Origin: Nematopogon swammerdamellus
Taxonomy: Eukaryota; Arthropoda; Insecta; Lepidoptera; Adelidae
Reading direction: 5' to 3'
Assembly: GCA_946902875.1 (NCBI GenBank)
Contig: OX336340.1
Coordinates: 19,793,566-19,857,565 of the forward strand
DNA length: 64,000 nt
Below are positions 42,411 through 53,364 of the stretch, one piece after another. The position numbers and the translations under genes were made by a program. Numbering within the stretch: the stretch's first letter is position 1; each line of letters begins with the position of its first letter. Below the pieces are notes generated by a model. The model had not been told where the DNA came from. It was given only the letters and a program-made list of their open reading frames with translations, and did no database searches.

Positions 42411-43127
42411 GAGGTAGTGGCCGTGGCCGACCATTCACGACTCAAGTGTAAGCTTTTTTGGAGTTTTCCATTTCTTGCTAATAGGTTGATTTGTCAATGT
42501 TATTGCCTGAGTAATTCGTGATTCTCTGTTTTTCATGAGATTATCCTACGATTGAAGGTACATACAAGACCCAATCAAAACAAAAAATTCCTTTAATGTT
42601 GTATTCACTTTCGAAACGTCTGATTCGATCGAAATGTCTATTTTAATAACGATATCTTTCATTGTTCTTTCTCATCCATATTCTCCAATCTTACTCAATA
42701 TTTTCCAAGGAATTCATGAAACATGAGGACCATTAAATCAATAAATATATAAATAAACAAGCGAATTCCACTTAACGTAAACCTACTTATTCATTAATAA
42801 TAATTGAACCGGTGCCCTCTTCCCTATGCTGTGCTGTGCGGTTGCGACCGTTGTTGTTCGAAATTTAAATTTCCCACATCGTCGTGTCATGTGAAGCATT
42901 TGAATTTGGAATGTGAGTACCTTTCAGTCGGTCGGTGGCTCTGCGGAGCTGCAGTCGGCACTCAGATTGTGCATAAATTACGTAGCTTTGTGCATACTAA
43001 ATGCACGGTTAAGAGCTCAACTACACCACTACACGCCACTATACACTACTGCAGCTGCGGGGCTTTGAAGATCATCACAAGTAATTGCTGTGAACTGCGA
43101 AATTTGAAACGTACGTTACGTTGGTGA
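42411..43127. other. No supported gene
   Basis: A Cys-rich open frame at 42804-43127 starts with a non-ATG codon and has no domain pattern. Confidence 0.4.
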
Positions 43128-43541
43128 TATACAGGTTGTTCTAACGGCCAATACAATAAATTTAGGAAATGATTATTGGAATCAATAGTAACAAAAAAGT
43201 CAAACAACTTTTTTCTGAATTCCCTTTAAATAAAAGTTACAGTTTTCATACAAACTAATTGATTAATTTAGTGTAAAAGGATCTAGTGTTCTGCACGAAC
43301 GTGGGAATGAAAGGCGCGCGGTGAGTGAGCGAGCAGGGACGAGTCGCGGACTCGCGGTTCCCGCGCTAGCACCCTCCCCCCGCGCCCGTCAAATTACACT
43401 TGACGAAAACATAAATTTCAAAAATTTATATCTAAAAAATTAGACCCTTTAGAGGAAAAAATTATCTACTTTTTTGTTTCGGAAAAACATAAGCATTGCG
43501 CTGGCGAAATTAATGTACTGGCCTTTACAACACCCTGTATA
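43128..43541. mobile_element. 414-bp MITE with TATACAGGGTGTT ends
   Basis: The left end TATACAGGTTGTTCTAACGG and the right end CCTTTACAACACCCTGTATA are inverted repeats for ~27 bp, with a TA-type target. The interior has a GC-rich half and an AT-rich half and no ORF. Confidence 0.8.
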
Positions 43542-43979
43542 TTATGTTTTATTTCTTATTGATAAATTGGGTAAATTCACATTACACTAACATTTTCGGA
43601 GTAGGTTCAAAATTATTCCCCCATCAAAATTGATTGTTTCCTCGTCAAGCTAATCGTCGCCAAATGTTGTTCGTAACCTAGTGAGACAGATTTCTCAAAC
43701 CATTACTCCTGCCAGCCATAAACAAGGTCGTACTACGGCACGGATGTGACGGCACCCCTTTAGTGCGGGGCGGAATGGCAAATAAACATCTCTCCGGACT
43801 GACAGTAAAATAAATCAAATCTCTTTTTTTTTCGGCACCGCTTTCCCTGCTTCCGTCCAACCACAGTATACGGACGAAACAGTAAAACAGTGGCAAAATG
43901 CACAATACAGCCTTTTAGTCGTTTAGTTAGAGCAAGATATTTGAAAAAGAGGTTTTTATTTATTTTTTATATGCGGCGC
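43542..43979. other. No supported gene
   Basis: Nothing recognised. Confidence 0.4.
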
Positions 43980-44137
43980 TATAGCGCGGTTTTCTCAACC
44001 GTTCACTTCGAAAGAATGCGGCGCGCACCCTACGCTCTCCGCCCCCACCGCAATTGCCCGTCAGTACGGTGGAGGCGGAGAGCGGAGGGTGCGCGCCGCA
44101 TTCTTTCGAAGTGAACGGTTGAGAAAACCGCGCTATA
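43980..44137. mobile_element. Foldback element: 71-bp arms with a 16-base loop
   Basis: TATAGCGCGGTTTTCTCAAC at 43980 is mirrored by GTTGAGAAAACCGCGCTATA ending at 44137. The arms 43980-44050 and 44067-44137 differ at only two positions. It contains an inner TTCGAA and a GC-rich GCGGCGCGCACCCT block. This is either a MITE or a very recent palindrome. Confidence 0.92.
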
Positions 44138-44209
44138 CACGGCTACCATTCCACCTATTTAATGCGCAGAGTAACATTCGGATTGCGGGTGTTGAGAAAA
44201 AGTCGGGCT

Positions 44210-44290
44210 GCCATGTGCCTATTTACGGCCCTCTTGAAGGACCCGAGACAGCACTTGGTGGAAAACACATGGGCAGGAATAGCATTCTAG
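44210..44290 (-). pseudogene. LINE 3' fragment, antisense
   Basis: GCCCTCTTGAAGGACCCGAG is the inverse of CTCGGGTCCTTCAAGAGAGG at 22361 in the LINE ORF. Confidence 0.75.
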
Positions 44291-44359
44291 AGGTCTCTGT
44301 AGATGGAAGACCTACAAAACTATTAACTACCCCATCATTACTAATAGTTATGTTTCATG

Positions 44360-44480
44360 CAAACAGCTCCGCACCACGCGCACTGGGCAGGGATTGCATC
44401 CCTACACGCTGAACTTAACATTCGGTTCTGCAGATCTTTCCTCTACAGAACCGGTAAACTCTGGAACGCTGGCAATGATG
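44360..44480 (+). pseudogene. LINE 3' fragment, sense
   Basis: CACGCGCACTGGGCAGGGAT, TGCATCCCTACACGCTG and TTCGGTTCTGCAGATC match 22220-22325 of the LINE. It faces the antisense fragment at 44210, so the two pieces are inverted relative to each other. Confidence 0.8.
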
Positions 44481-44526
44481 TAGGCGAAACCCTCCTACTC
44501 ACAAAACAACTGTTCACTATTTTTCA

Positions 44527-44841
44527 TACATACCACACGCTTTATCGAGACAATCGGAGCGAGCAGATTAGGTAATCGGTGAAGTGCTGTGCTCTTGTAA
44601 ATTACAGCACAACACCGACCACCACGTTTAGCAAAATATTCGGACAAGATAACTAACAAGCAGCCCTTAAGGCACGAAGACTTGCTGCGTGACTCAGTGG
44701 AAGGACCGTGCCAAGGGGAGAGGTGGCTATCCCTTCGCCCTTCAGCACGGCATCTTATATTTATCCCTTAGTCGCCTTTTACGACATGTACGGGGAGAGA
44801 TGCAGTGGGGCTATTCTTTTTAAGTGCCGGACCCACGCGGT
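44527..44841 (-). mobile_element. Family C retroposon, full length
   Basis: From CATACCACACGCTTTATCGA through TAAATTACAGCACAACACCG, GATAACTAACAAGCAGCCC and TACGACATGTACGGGGAGAG to CCGGACCCACGCGGTAG. Confidence 0.85.
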
Positions 44842-45294
44842 AGTCTTCATTTTTTATTTTCCAATAGAATTCAAAAGATTTCACTGTTATGCCTGTCTAC
44901 TGTGGCTCGATTTTCCATGCCGCTAGCCCCGCCTACCGACCGGGTCGAAAGCGGTAGCCTGTCGCGACCGCAGGGACACGCCTCCCCCTAAACAAATACG
45001 TCTCCGATCACCTGTGTCCTACCCTTCAACCTACAGGCTATCAGAAGTGTTACTTACTCAAGTTTGCTCCGTTCTGTAATAAATAATTGTATCAGCGGTG
45101 TCGGTGAACTGGTATCGATCCAAGTGGCAACAAGTGGTAATTGTTTAGGGAAACTGACAGGGTCGCTGTGTCCAGGATCACATCGGACATACATGCAATA
45201 ACATCGCACCAGTGTGGTACCATGCTGGCGACAAGGCGGACAAAGAGCTAGATAGATAAATAGAAAATGCTTTATTGCTCTTGATATTTATCTA
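44842..45294. other. No supported gene
   Basis: A moderately GC-rich patch lies at 44915-45010; nothing recognised. Confidence 0.4.
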
Positions 45295-45445
45295 TTTATA
45301 TTGCGCTAGATAGTTATCTTGTCCTAATACTTTGCTAAAGTTGTGATCGGTGTTTTGCTGTAATTTACAAGAGTACTTACGGCACAACACGGTCTACTCT
45401 ACTTACCCCGATTGCGGGGATACAGCGTGTGGTATGTATGTATGT
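45295..45445 (+). mobile_element. Family C retroposon, truncated
   Basis: TAGTTATCTTGTCCTAATAC, TTACAAGAGTACTTACGGC and ATACAGCGTGTGGTATGTAT then ATGTATG: only the TATG-tail side is kept. Confidence 0.82.
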
Positions 45446-47824
45446 ATGTAGTTATTTAAAAGTCCGTTCCGCAGCCACAAAACTCCGGTCATGCAAAATG
45501 CTCGAAATGCTCAAAAATGCGTTAACTTTATTATTTGGCTCACACGAATCCAACCGTGCGGATGAGGTCTTAATAAAGTTACAATAGCTTTTCTTTATTT
45601 GAATGCCGGAAAAAACAAGCGGGGATGACACGAATAGTTTGCGACTTGCGTCGTAAACGTATGTTTTTCGGGGAATATTTTTTTATTTATGTATTCGTGT
45701 AAAACTTTTAGTGCGGAGAGGAAATCACGAGTTTGTGAGTTGATTTATTAAAAATACGTGTTTTATGTTCGAACACAGTATATATTAGTATTTTAAATTT
45801 GATACAATATTTGGGGATAATAACCTTCTAAAAAAAAAAATCTATTTAAATCATCGAAATAAAAAGAAATATAAAGTAGAATGTCGTTGATTTAAATGCG
45901 AAAAATAACTTACAAACTTCCCAAGTCACAATATTGTGTTAGTACCTTATAAATATTACAGTTACTTATAAATAATTAACCCATACTACCGCTCACAAGA
46001 ACATTATTATTTATAGCAAAACGTGAATACATAATGAACCTGGTAACTCTGCGCATTTACATTCCTACGTCGGGTGTATAGAATCATAGAATGAGCCAAC
46101 AGACCGTCAATAGAGTACTCAAGGAGATGACCATACTTTGTGCCAAAAAACCTTGCTCCACTAAAGACCGTAAGTAACGCTCTCGATCCAAAGGTCTTGA
46201 CTCCGTGAGCAGTAATTTAAGAACCTATTTTCTAGATGTCCAATTTTAGTCTAAAGCCAGTCTAACTAAAGCAGAGAAAAATACAACCACGGTAAAGATT
46301 TAACATCGCAAAGGGTTACCGCCGGAGCTTTACGAAAATGGTCCCACATGATGAATAGGGTCTGTACCGTAACAGAACATTCGGCCATTCTCGCGGCACA
46401 GTGCCTCGCTCGCCCTCCACTCTGTCTCCGTAGCACTTAAGGCCACTTTGTTTCGGGTTTACGGGTTTACTTACACCATTTCCATATGATTCTTTGAAAA
46501 ATGTGGGTGTAGAGATCGCACCGTTTTGATCGGCATAATAAAATTGTCAAACGCAACGAAAAAAAATACGACATGTTATTATATTTTCGGTCAGATCACT
46601 CGAGATTCAAAGATTCGAAACACTAAAACAAAACAAAGTGGTACACATTTAAAAACCTAGTAGGTACCTGGGCAACCGACCTATCTAGATAAACTTGAAA
46701 TATTATTTTGATCTAAATACAACATTTCATGCAAATCATTAGAGCCGTTTACAAGTTTAGCTCACTTAAAGTAATAGGATTTATAAATTAACCCAAAATA
46801 TATTTTTTTAATAAGAGAAATGTCTGCGCATTTTATGATCTTCAAGACTTAAAAATTTAATGCAATGCGAATATATCGTCGTGATAGAGTAAAACAGAGC
46901 CGAGCCACATTTTAGCGAAAATGCTCAGAATGAGGCGGATATTATAGTGGATAAGAGAGCCAAGCGATTACGAGGTTAGAAGTACGTTATTTCAATAATG
47001 ATAAAGGGATGTTAACTGAAATTCCATATAAACTTTTTAAAAGATAAATAACTTTAGGCGTCATAGTATTGGTATACTATCAATTAATTTTTCAATATTT
47101 CTGTACTACCGAACGAAGCCTTGCCACATAAATACTGTTGACCAACAACATTCACAAAAAATTGGTTCTAAATGGATGAACTTATAATGCATAACTGAGA
47201 TAACCAACATAGCTTCCCACAATCCTGCTTACGCGATAGAACATTTTCTCAGTAGTAAACAGAGGTTAAGTGCTAAACCCTTAATATCTAAAAAACTACA
47301 AATGATAGGGTCCAAACTTCATATTACCCCATTAGAATATGTATATTACTACCACGTGTAAACATTTTGGGAAAATATGATGTGTAGTTTGAAAGATACA
47401 ACTAAAAACATACAAATTTTCGAGACTTTAAATCTTTAATCGTCAATATCTCGAAATGTTGCATGTGTGGCTCAGCTCTGTTTATCTCTACTACGACGAT
47501 ATTTGGTACAGTGCCTGTGAACGTGTAAAAAATGCACGAGTATGTATAATAGCCTTAACTCCGAATGTAATAAAACACCTGAAATGATTGCTCTCCCTTG
47601 TGGCTGCGTGGTGGGCAATATTTTTTTTTGCTCCTCGCTTTTGATTAAATGTTGCTCTCGCAATAGGACCCCCGGTTTTAACATGTTGTGCTGTCCCTAC
47701 GTTAAAGGGACAACAGGGTTTTTGGGTGGAAAAAAATGTTCAATTATCATAAAGGGATCATAATGTTAGTTAAGGGAGTCGTGACTGTTGGACGTATACA
47801 TCGGACTGAGAGCTTAAATTCTTT
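45446..47824. other. Long AT-rich stretch without a supported gene
   Basis: A LINE 3'-UTR-like piece in antisense at 45960-46035 (CTCACAAGAACATTATTATT) is homologous to 22890 and 52800. Open frames at 47542-47763 and 47736-48005 are short and without motif. Confidence 0.4.
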
Positions 47825-48400
47825 TTACTCTGCTAAAGAAGATACTTTATCATTTTTAGGGTCCGTAGTTAGCGACGTTGGCACGGACCCTTGTAAAATC
47901 ATGATTTTTTTTTTTTTTTTTTTTTATGTAATCCGGTATGGGTGGCTGAGTCGGAGGGGCCAAAGCACATGCTCTAACCAGCCAATATCACCTACGAGAA
48001 GGTAGGTGCCATACCGGAGACTTCCCTGGATTGCTGGCTATACTGGACTAGAGGAGAACACAACCGAGGTTGCTTGCGGCCATCTTACATCCAGTACGGT
48101 GGTACCAACTCAGTCGGCTACAATTTGAGCCTACCACCTAGTAAGGGGCAAGGGAAGAGACCTACAGTTTTACACCGGTTCCGAACGGCGAAGCAGCGGG
48201 TGTAGGTATGCACGTAAATTTTTTCGTCAGAAAAAACTCATTGGTACACGCCGACCGGATTCGAACCTCGGACCTCCCGCATGAGAAGCCGATGCCCAAA
48301 CCACTCGGCCACCCGCCGCTTCAATCATGTGTCTGTTCGTCCGTCTATTACAGCCTTCTTATTCAGATCTTCATGAAACTTGGAATGCTAATAAATATAC
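47825..48400 (-). mobile_element. Family F retroposon, split by a SINE
   Basis: TAGGGTCCGTAGTTAGCGAC and GGCACGGACCCTTGTAAAAT before the SINE, and TGTCTGTTCGTCCGTCTATT with ATCTTCATGAAACTTGG after it, form one antisense element. A sense relative ends at 59960 (TAAGGGTCCATGCC, GTCGCTAGCTACG). Confidence 0.7.
47904..48322 (-). mobile_element. tRNA-derived SINE (family B), full length with target duplication
   Basis: AATCATG stands on both sides (47897-47903 and 48323-48329), a 7-bp target duplication. On the minus strand the element begins GCGGCGGGTGGCCGAGTGG (A box), then GGTTCGAATCC (B box), both perfect. The body contains the GGTAGGCTCAAATTGTAGCC region and ends ACCCATACCGGATTACAT with a ~20-base A-tail. 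The head most resembles a Leu/Ser-type tRNA. It sits inside a family F element. Confidence 0.93.
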
Positions 48401-48482
48401 AGGTGGGAAGAAAATGTAAGGGAAAGCAAAGTGAAGTAAATTAGTAGGGGCCGCAAAAATCACGTTAAAAATAAAATAGTTT

Positions 48483-48802
48483 TTACATACATACATAACA
48501 CACGCTGTATCCCGACAATCAGGGTAAGCAGAGTAATCGGTGTTATGCTACAAGGACTCTGGAAAATTACAGCACAACACCGACCACCACGTTTAGCACA
48601 GTATACGGACAAGACAACTATCAAGCAGCAAGTAAGGCACGAAGAACCCACCTGCTGCATGACTAGGTGGAAGGACTGCGCCAAGGTGAGAAGTGGCTAC
48701 CCTGTCGCCCTTTAGCGCAGTATCTTATCCTTATCCCTCTTACGACATGCACGGGAAGAGATGCAGTGGGGCTATTGTTTTTAAGTACCGGCCCCACACG
48801 GT
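48483..48802 (-). mobile_element. Family C retroposon, full length
   Basis: A TACATACATACATA start, CACGCTGTATCCCGACAATC, ACCGACCACCACGTTTAGCA and ATGCACGGGAAGAG to ACCGGCCCCACACGG. Confidence 0.88.
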
Positions 48803-49109
48803 TTTTCTCTAGTATAATATATTTAAGTGATACCTCATTGAAAAAATCTTAGTAGCATAAGTTACAATTTTTTTTTTAGAAAACAATTAGTATAAAAGTT
48901 TATATAGGTTGAAGTATAATAATATAACAAATTTGATCTGTCCGAGGCGATAATTCCAAAACGAAATGCTCAATCTAAACAAAATATTTCTTGAAGACGC
49001 ACATTTAGTGCTTACGGCATGAAAATTGTTTTGAAGTTTTATGGAATTTGGCGTGTTTGGCACATAATCAGTTCTGCACACTTTTTCATCTTGTTATTGG
49101 TGGATTTTT
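48803..49109. other. AT-rich spacer
   Basis: Nothing recognised. Confidence 0.4.
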
Positions 49110-49235
49110 TAAAATGAAAACCAGTATGGGTAGCTGTGCTGAGGGACCAAGGGTGCTCGATAGAGCCGATTTTACCCAGACACCAGGCTTAGCGTGGTAC
49201 TATATCAGCGGACTTGCTGACCATTGAAGGGCTGT
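49110..49235 (-). mobile_element. Family B SINE relative, truncated
   Basis: GAAAACCAGTATGGGTAGCT, GAGGGACCAAGGGTGCTCGA and AGCGTGGTACTATATCAGCG parallel the fragment at 34003-34125. Confidence 0.65.
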
Positions 49236-49300
49236 CCAGTTTGATGATGGGCAAGGAATAAGGGATGTAAGTTCCTCAGAGCAGCGTCCATGATAGTACC
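49225..49300 (-). pseudogene. LINE reverse transcriptase C-terminal fragment
   Basis: The minus-strand frame reads YYHGRCSEELTSLIPCPSS, the same region as 40665-40790. Confidence 0.65.
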
Positions 49301-49309
49301 TGTAGAACA

Positions 49310-49640
49310 CACTGACGAATGTCCATGGGCATCTAACAACACCTATGGACATTCGGTCATATGCGGGGGTTGTGAATGCCATGCCGGCCCGACAGATGCC
49401 TATTTACGCCCCTCTCGAAGGACCCGAGAGTGTACTTGGGGGGAAATATATGGCCAGAGGGAGCGTTTCAGAGTTTACCGGTTATGGAGAGGAAAGATCT
49501 GCGTACGCATCCGCGGTAAGTCCAGCGTGTAGAGATGCAATCCCTACCCAACCTGCGTGGTGCATAGGTGGAGAGGGGACGATGGGATCGCGTTAAACAG
49601 ATCCTCCGAGCTTTTCCCATAGAATAAGCGATAGAACACA
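49310..49640 (-). pseudogene. LINE 3' end, antisense
   Basis: CCCCTCTCGAAGGACCCGAG, GTTTACCGGTTATGGAGAGG and ATGCGAATCCGCGG-like segments follow in reverse order the last ~400 bp of the 19.5-22.5 kb LINE ORF, with frameshifts. Confidence 0.8.
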
Positions 49641-49721
49641 GTTACACGTTATACATTGCTTCCGAACTGCTGAGCAACTAAAGTTTTTAAAATAAATTCA
49701 CGTATCACATTAGAAAAAATA

Positions 49722-49957
49722 AACAAATCCGGTATGGTTGGCTGAGTCGCAGGGGCCAAAGCGCATGCTCCGACCCGCCAATATCACCTCCGAGAAGGTA
49801 GGTGCCATACCGGAGACTTCGGTGAAGCAGCAGGTGTAGGTATGCACGTAAATTTTTTCGTCAGAAAAAACTCATTGGTACACGGCGACCGGATTCGAAC
49901 CGCGGACCTCTCGCATTAGAAGCCGATGCCCAAAACACTCGGCCACCCGCCGCGGGC
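49722..49957 (-). mobile_element. tRNA-derived SINE (family B), internally deleted
   Basis: Both ends of the 47904-48322 element are present (CCGGTATGGTTGGCTGAGTC and GATTCGAACCGCGGACCTCT, CACTCGGCCACCCGCCGC), but ~180 bp of the centre is absent. Confidence 0.88.
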
Positions 49958-50040
49958 ATGCCAACGGGGATCGAACTCACGACTTTTCACTTACCAAACG
50001 AGGCCTTTACTTCGGCTATGAGCCGTTTCAGATGGTTAGG
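49958..50040 (-). mobile_element. Second tRNA-like SINE head abutting family B
   Basis: On the minus strand a tRNA-like piece: GGCTCATAGCCGAAGTAAAG (A-box-like), and GAGTTCGATCCCC (perfect B box) near 49970. It is unlike the family B head and directly adjoins its 5' end. Confidence 0.6.
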
Positions 50041-50423
50041 GAATTTTCTTTATTTGTAAAAAAAAAACTTAGCTTAGGATATCTTGAATAATAGTTTTTA
50101 CGCTTGGATTGTCACAATGGGATAGCTTTACTAGAGCATTAGTCGTTATCTTCAGGTACTTGGAGGTGATAACTTTTTATGTTCCCCTGAATAACTCAGG
50201 AGGTCCGGGATAATGAGGGTCTTAGGTTTGGTTCGAAAATCGCTCAAGACAACGCCGCGGTCTTTACCTTAACGGGAGGAAAGAGAGAGAGAGAGAGAGA
50301 AAGAGAAATGTAGACCCCGTCACCTTTCATCCGGGACAGTATAAGAGATAAATCATGGAAAAACCTCTTAAGTGAGAACGTTGTTCATACACAGTGGGTT
50401 CTGTAGCCATATGTTTTTAGGGT
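50041..50423. other. No gene; (GA)n run
   Basis: GAGAGAGAGA at 50284-50310 is the only recognisable feature. Confidence 0.5.
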
Positions 50424-50456
50424 ATCCGGTACGAGACCCTATTACTAAGCCTACGC

Positions 50457-50491
<35 letters not shown>

Positions 50492-50745
50492 CCGAGGGCT
50501 GTATCTCTTGAACCGTAATAGGTAGCCCGTTGAAATTTTCACAGAATATGTTTTATTATGGTCGATATAAAGAAAAAGTAAAAAATTCATGGGGGTTCCC
50601 ATAGAAGAAACTAAAAAGTGTATTCGCGCCATCTGCAGAAAACAGTATGAAGCATTTTAACTAATCCATAGATGGCGTGAGTGGTGCTGACCATGACATG
50701 GCGATACGGAACCCTCGGTGCACGAGTTCGACTCGCACTTTTTCG
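50424..50745 (-). mobile_element. Family D retroposon, near complete
   Basis: CCCTATTACTAAGCCTACGC, then GTCTGTCTGTCCGTCCGTCC-type repeats, AACCGTAATAGGTAGCCCGT, GCGCCATCTGCAGAAAACAG, GACATGGCGATACGGAACCC and CGAGTTCGACTCGCACTTTT. Confidence 0.85.
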
Positions 50746-50921
50746 AATCTCCAGTACTTATGCCATTCGGACATTTCACATTAAACCCGAAATCTAAACC
50801 GTAGGTACTACTACTAAAACACTCCAATATAATCTGCGTTCGTATGTGTGTGTGTGTTTGTTTGTGTACTCTTCTAGAAATAAGCTAAAACAGATTTTAT
50901 AATCTGCTTCTATCCCCGTTG

Positions 50922-51213
50922 TGCATGTCGCAAAAGGCGACTAAGGGATAATGACGAGATGCCGTGCCGTGCGACAGGTTATAGCCACCTCTCACTTTGG
51001 CATAGTCTTTCCACCGTTCATGCAACCGTTCATGGAGCAGGTGGGTCTTCGTGCCTTATTTCCTTCTTGATAGTTATCTTGTCCTAATACTTTGCTAAAT
51101 GTGGTGGTAGGTGTTGTGCTGTAATTTACAAGAGTATTTGCAGCACAACACCGACTACTCTGCTTACCCCGATTGTCGGGATACAGCGTGTGGTATGTAT
51201 GTATGTAGATTTT
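50922..51213 (+). mobile_element. Family C retroposon, slightly truncated
   Basis: GTGCATGTCGCAAAAGGCGA, GTGGGTCTTCGTGCCTTATT, CTTGATAGTTATCTTGTCCT and GGGATACAGCGTGTGGTATG then TATGTATG. Confidence 0.87.
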
Positions 51214-52184
51214 ACGTGATACTCACACAGTCATGTGCATAGGAAATAGTAACCAAATTTATCTGAAATCATGAATTAAATTGTCCCACTAAATTCGTTA
51301 TTCCTGGGTATTGTTTGGCCTTTTGAACAAATGAACGAACCAGACCTTTGGATGATTAATTTATTAAGGTAACTATGAAGAGGGCCGAAGGGTTTATAAA
51401 ACCCTATTAACTAAATTTCTCCTGGAACTCTAACCCGCCCATTACCTACTACGTAAGAGCCCTTTCATCGAGCATTTCTCTGCGGATAATATTCGCAATA
51501 ACTTTGAGGTAAATTTAGAGGTTTTAGTTGGACGTTTTAATGTGACGAAGTTATACGAGCAAAGAGAACTTGAGTATCCTTATCTGTTAAGTACTAGACA
51601 CGGTAACCCGACCCGCTGGGGACTGTGTTGTTTTATGAGCCATTCGAATGGCATATACCTTAACAATTCCCCACTTTTCTTTAAACATTAAACATAATTT
51701 AATTAAAGTCATGGTGCCTAAAAAAAAACATTTTAAAAACTGTATTATCTGAATTGTATTGTCTTATACAAGAAATTCAATCGAATAATGAACACCTACT
51801 TGTAAGAATGACAAATTGAGACCCGACGAAGGAAAGCAGAAAGTTTGTCGTCGGAGCCAATCCGGATGAAAGCGGACAACCAATACATTCACGAGTCGAG
51901 ATCCGAAGTGGCAATAGTTCACCGAACGAAACAGTTGTAGTACATCTCGCCGAGTGCAGGCAACTAGGTCAGTCCAGGGAGAAGTTCGGGGCGGGACGAG
52001 AAGGGCAAATTTCCTCTGGAACTATTCCACTCGGCGGTTGCTGGATGGCGCTACTGGGCGTCGGGACTTATTTTAATTTAGTTTCACTGAGGTTTCCCTA
52101 ATTAGGCCCCGTATTGAGGAAGAAACTTTAGCTGACATTCAAGGCTTTTTTGTGATTACACCTCATATACCTCATATGCTGCAC
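51214..52184. other. No supported gene
   Basis: Nothing recognised; 51890-52060 is mildly GC-rich. Confidence 0.4.
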
Positions 52185-52295
52185 TTGTGATGTGAGCCCA
52201 TTGCATCTTGGTTTCTAGAATTAAATACCATGATATTACTTTCCTTTGATCGTGTCGGCTACACTGAGCTGGACGAGAAACACTGCCAGTTTTTC
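52185..52295 (-). mobile_element. 5S-like SINE, heavily diverged fragment
   Basis: GATGTGAGCCCATTGCATC, CTTTGATCGTGTCGGCTACA and CTGAGCTGGACGAGAAACAC keep the antisense order of the family. Confidence 0.6.
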
Positions 52296-52649
52296 ATTAA
52301 TGTTTTGATCGTTTTAAATATATATTAAATTAAAATATGTAACAACGATAATATGTACAAATAAACAAGCGAACAGAGATAATAATGATAGCATGTACAT
52401 GTGTAGTGTAGGCAGTGGCAAATATTTAGTAAACATAGACTAAGAGGATGTCGAAAAAAATTCCAGCTAAGTTTGTTGCCAGTTCTTCGCTGTGATGATC
52501 GAAGTGACGGAATGTAATACATACATATTTCTTAAAATTATGTAAGACATACATATTATTTAAAAAAAATACATTCATGATTCCTCTCTTAATTCCGACA
52601 ATCATAACTATGATACACGGTGTAAGAATAATGTACAACTAATTAATAA
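52296..52649. other. Probable LINE 3'-UTR remnants
   Basis: TTGTTGCCAGTTCTTCGCTG at 52476 is typical of the LINE remnants also seen at 36800 and 52950. No gene. Confidence 0.4.
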
Positions 52650-52654
52650 GACAT

Positions 52655-52990
52655 AGTTTAGCTAAAACTTCAAAAAGCTTTATTTGTAATAGTGTTAGAT
52701 TTTATAATAAACTGTCTTCTAACATAAAACAATTAGATGATAATAATTTTATACGATGACATAATACACCAGATATAGGTAATTTAAATAGGCAGTGTGG
52801 TCAGATTCTTGAGTATTCATGTTTATGCTGTAAATATTAATGTTCTTGTGAGTTCTCGTACGGGTTAAATTATTGGAAATTAATTTAATATAATACTTAT
52901 AAGGTACTAACTAAACATTGTGACTTGTGAAGTTTGTTTGTCAGTTCTTCTTCGCATTGAATTTAGAACTGGCGGAATTTTCGACATATT
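52655..52990 (+). pseudogene. LINE C-terminus and 3' UTR
   Basis: The frame reads SLAKTSKSFICNSVRFYNKL, SSNIKQLDDNN, the SFxxxSVRFYNKLPxxIK pattern at the end of many CR1/L2/Jockey-type proteins. The following sequence to 52870 recurs at 22885-22970. The rest of the ORF is absent. Confidence 0.65.
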
Positions 52991-53364
52991 CAAGCGTAGG
53001 TTACCTATCTATGGATAAAATTATACAATAAACAATAAATAATGTAATGTAAAAATGTGATGGTTAGGGATGAAATATCAAGCAATAAACGGTCGACTTT
53101 GTTTCAGTGTGGTGGTACTAATTCGGATGTCTTTGGCCTTAACAGCTAGTAAGTAGGTTAAGGGTATCAAAAACCTTTGACGAACTAGCGAAGGCCTTTA
53201 TCGCTTGGTCACGGCCGCTCCTTGGCTGGCGAGAGGTTCGTAGCTTGACAGAAAAACAGGGACAAAAAGGGTTGTGAGGCTTACAACGCGGTGCTTAGGA
53301 ATTACCACTGACAGATATGCGGCTTTAAAGGGAAACTATCTTGCATTTAGCGGTATCCACGTAT
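52991..53364. other. No gene; very diverged SINE trace
   Basis: TTTCAGTGTGGTGGTACTAA at 53104 resembles the central block of the 5S-like SINE. Nothing else is clear. Confidence 0.35.

Noticed and set aside
42804..43127. Cysteine-containing 107-codon frame
   Set aside because: Begins without ATG, cysteines show no finger or knob spacing, and it runs into a MITE boundary.
48255..48322. Functional tRNA gene on the minus strand
   Set aside because: A and B boxes are perfect, but the piece is continuous with a 419-bp SINE bounded by a target duplication, and cloverleaf pairing is not preserved as far as I can see.
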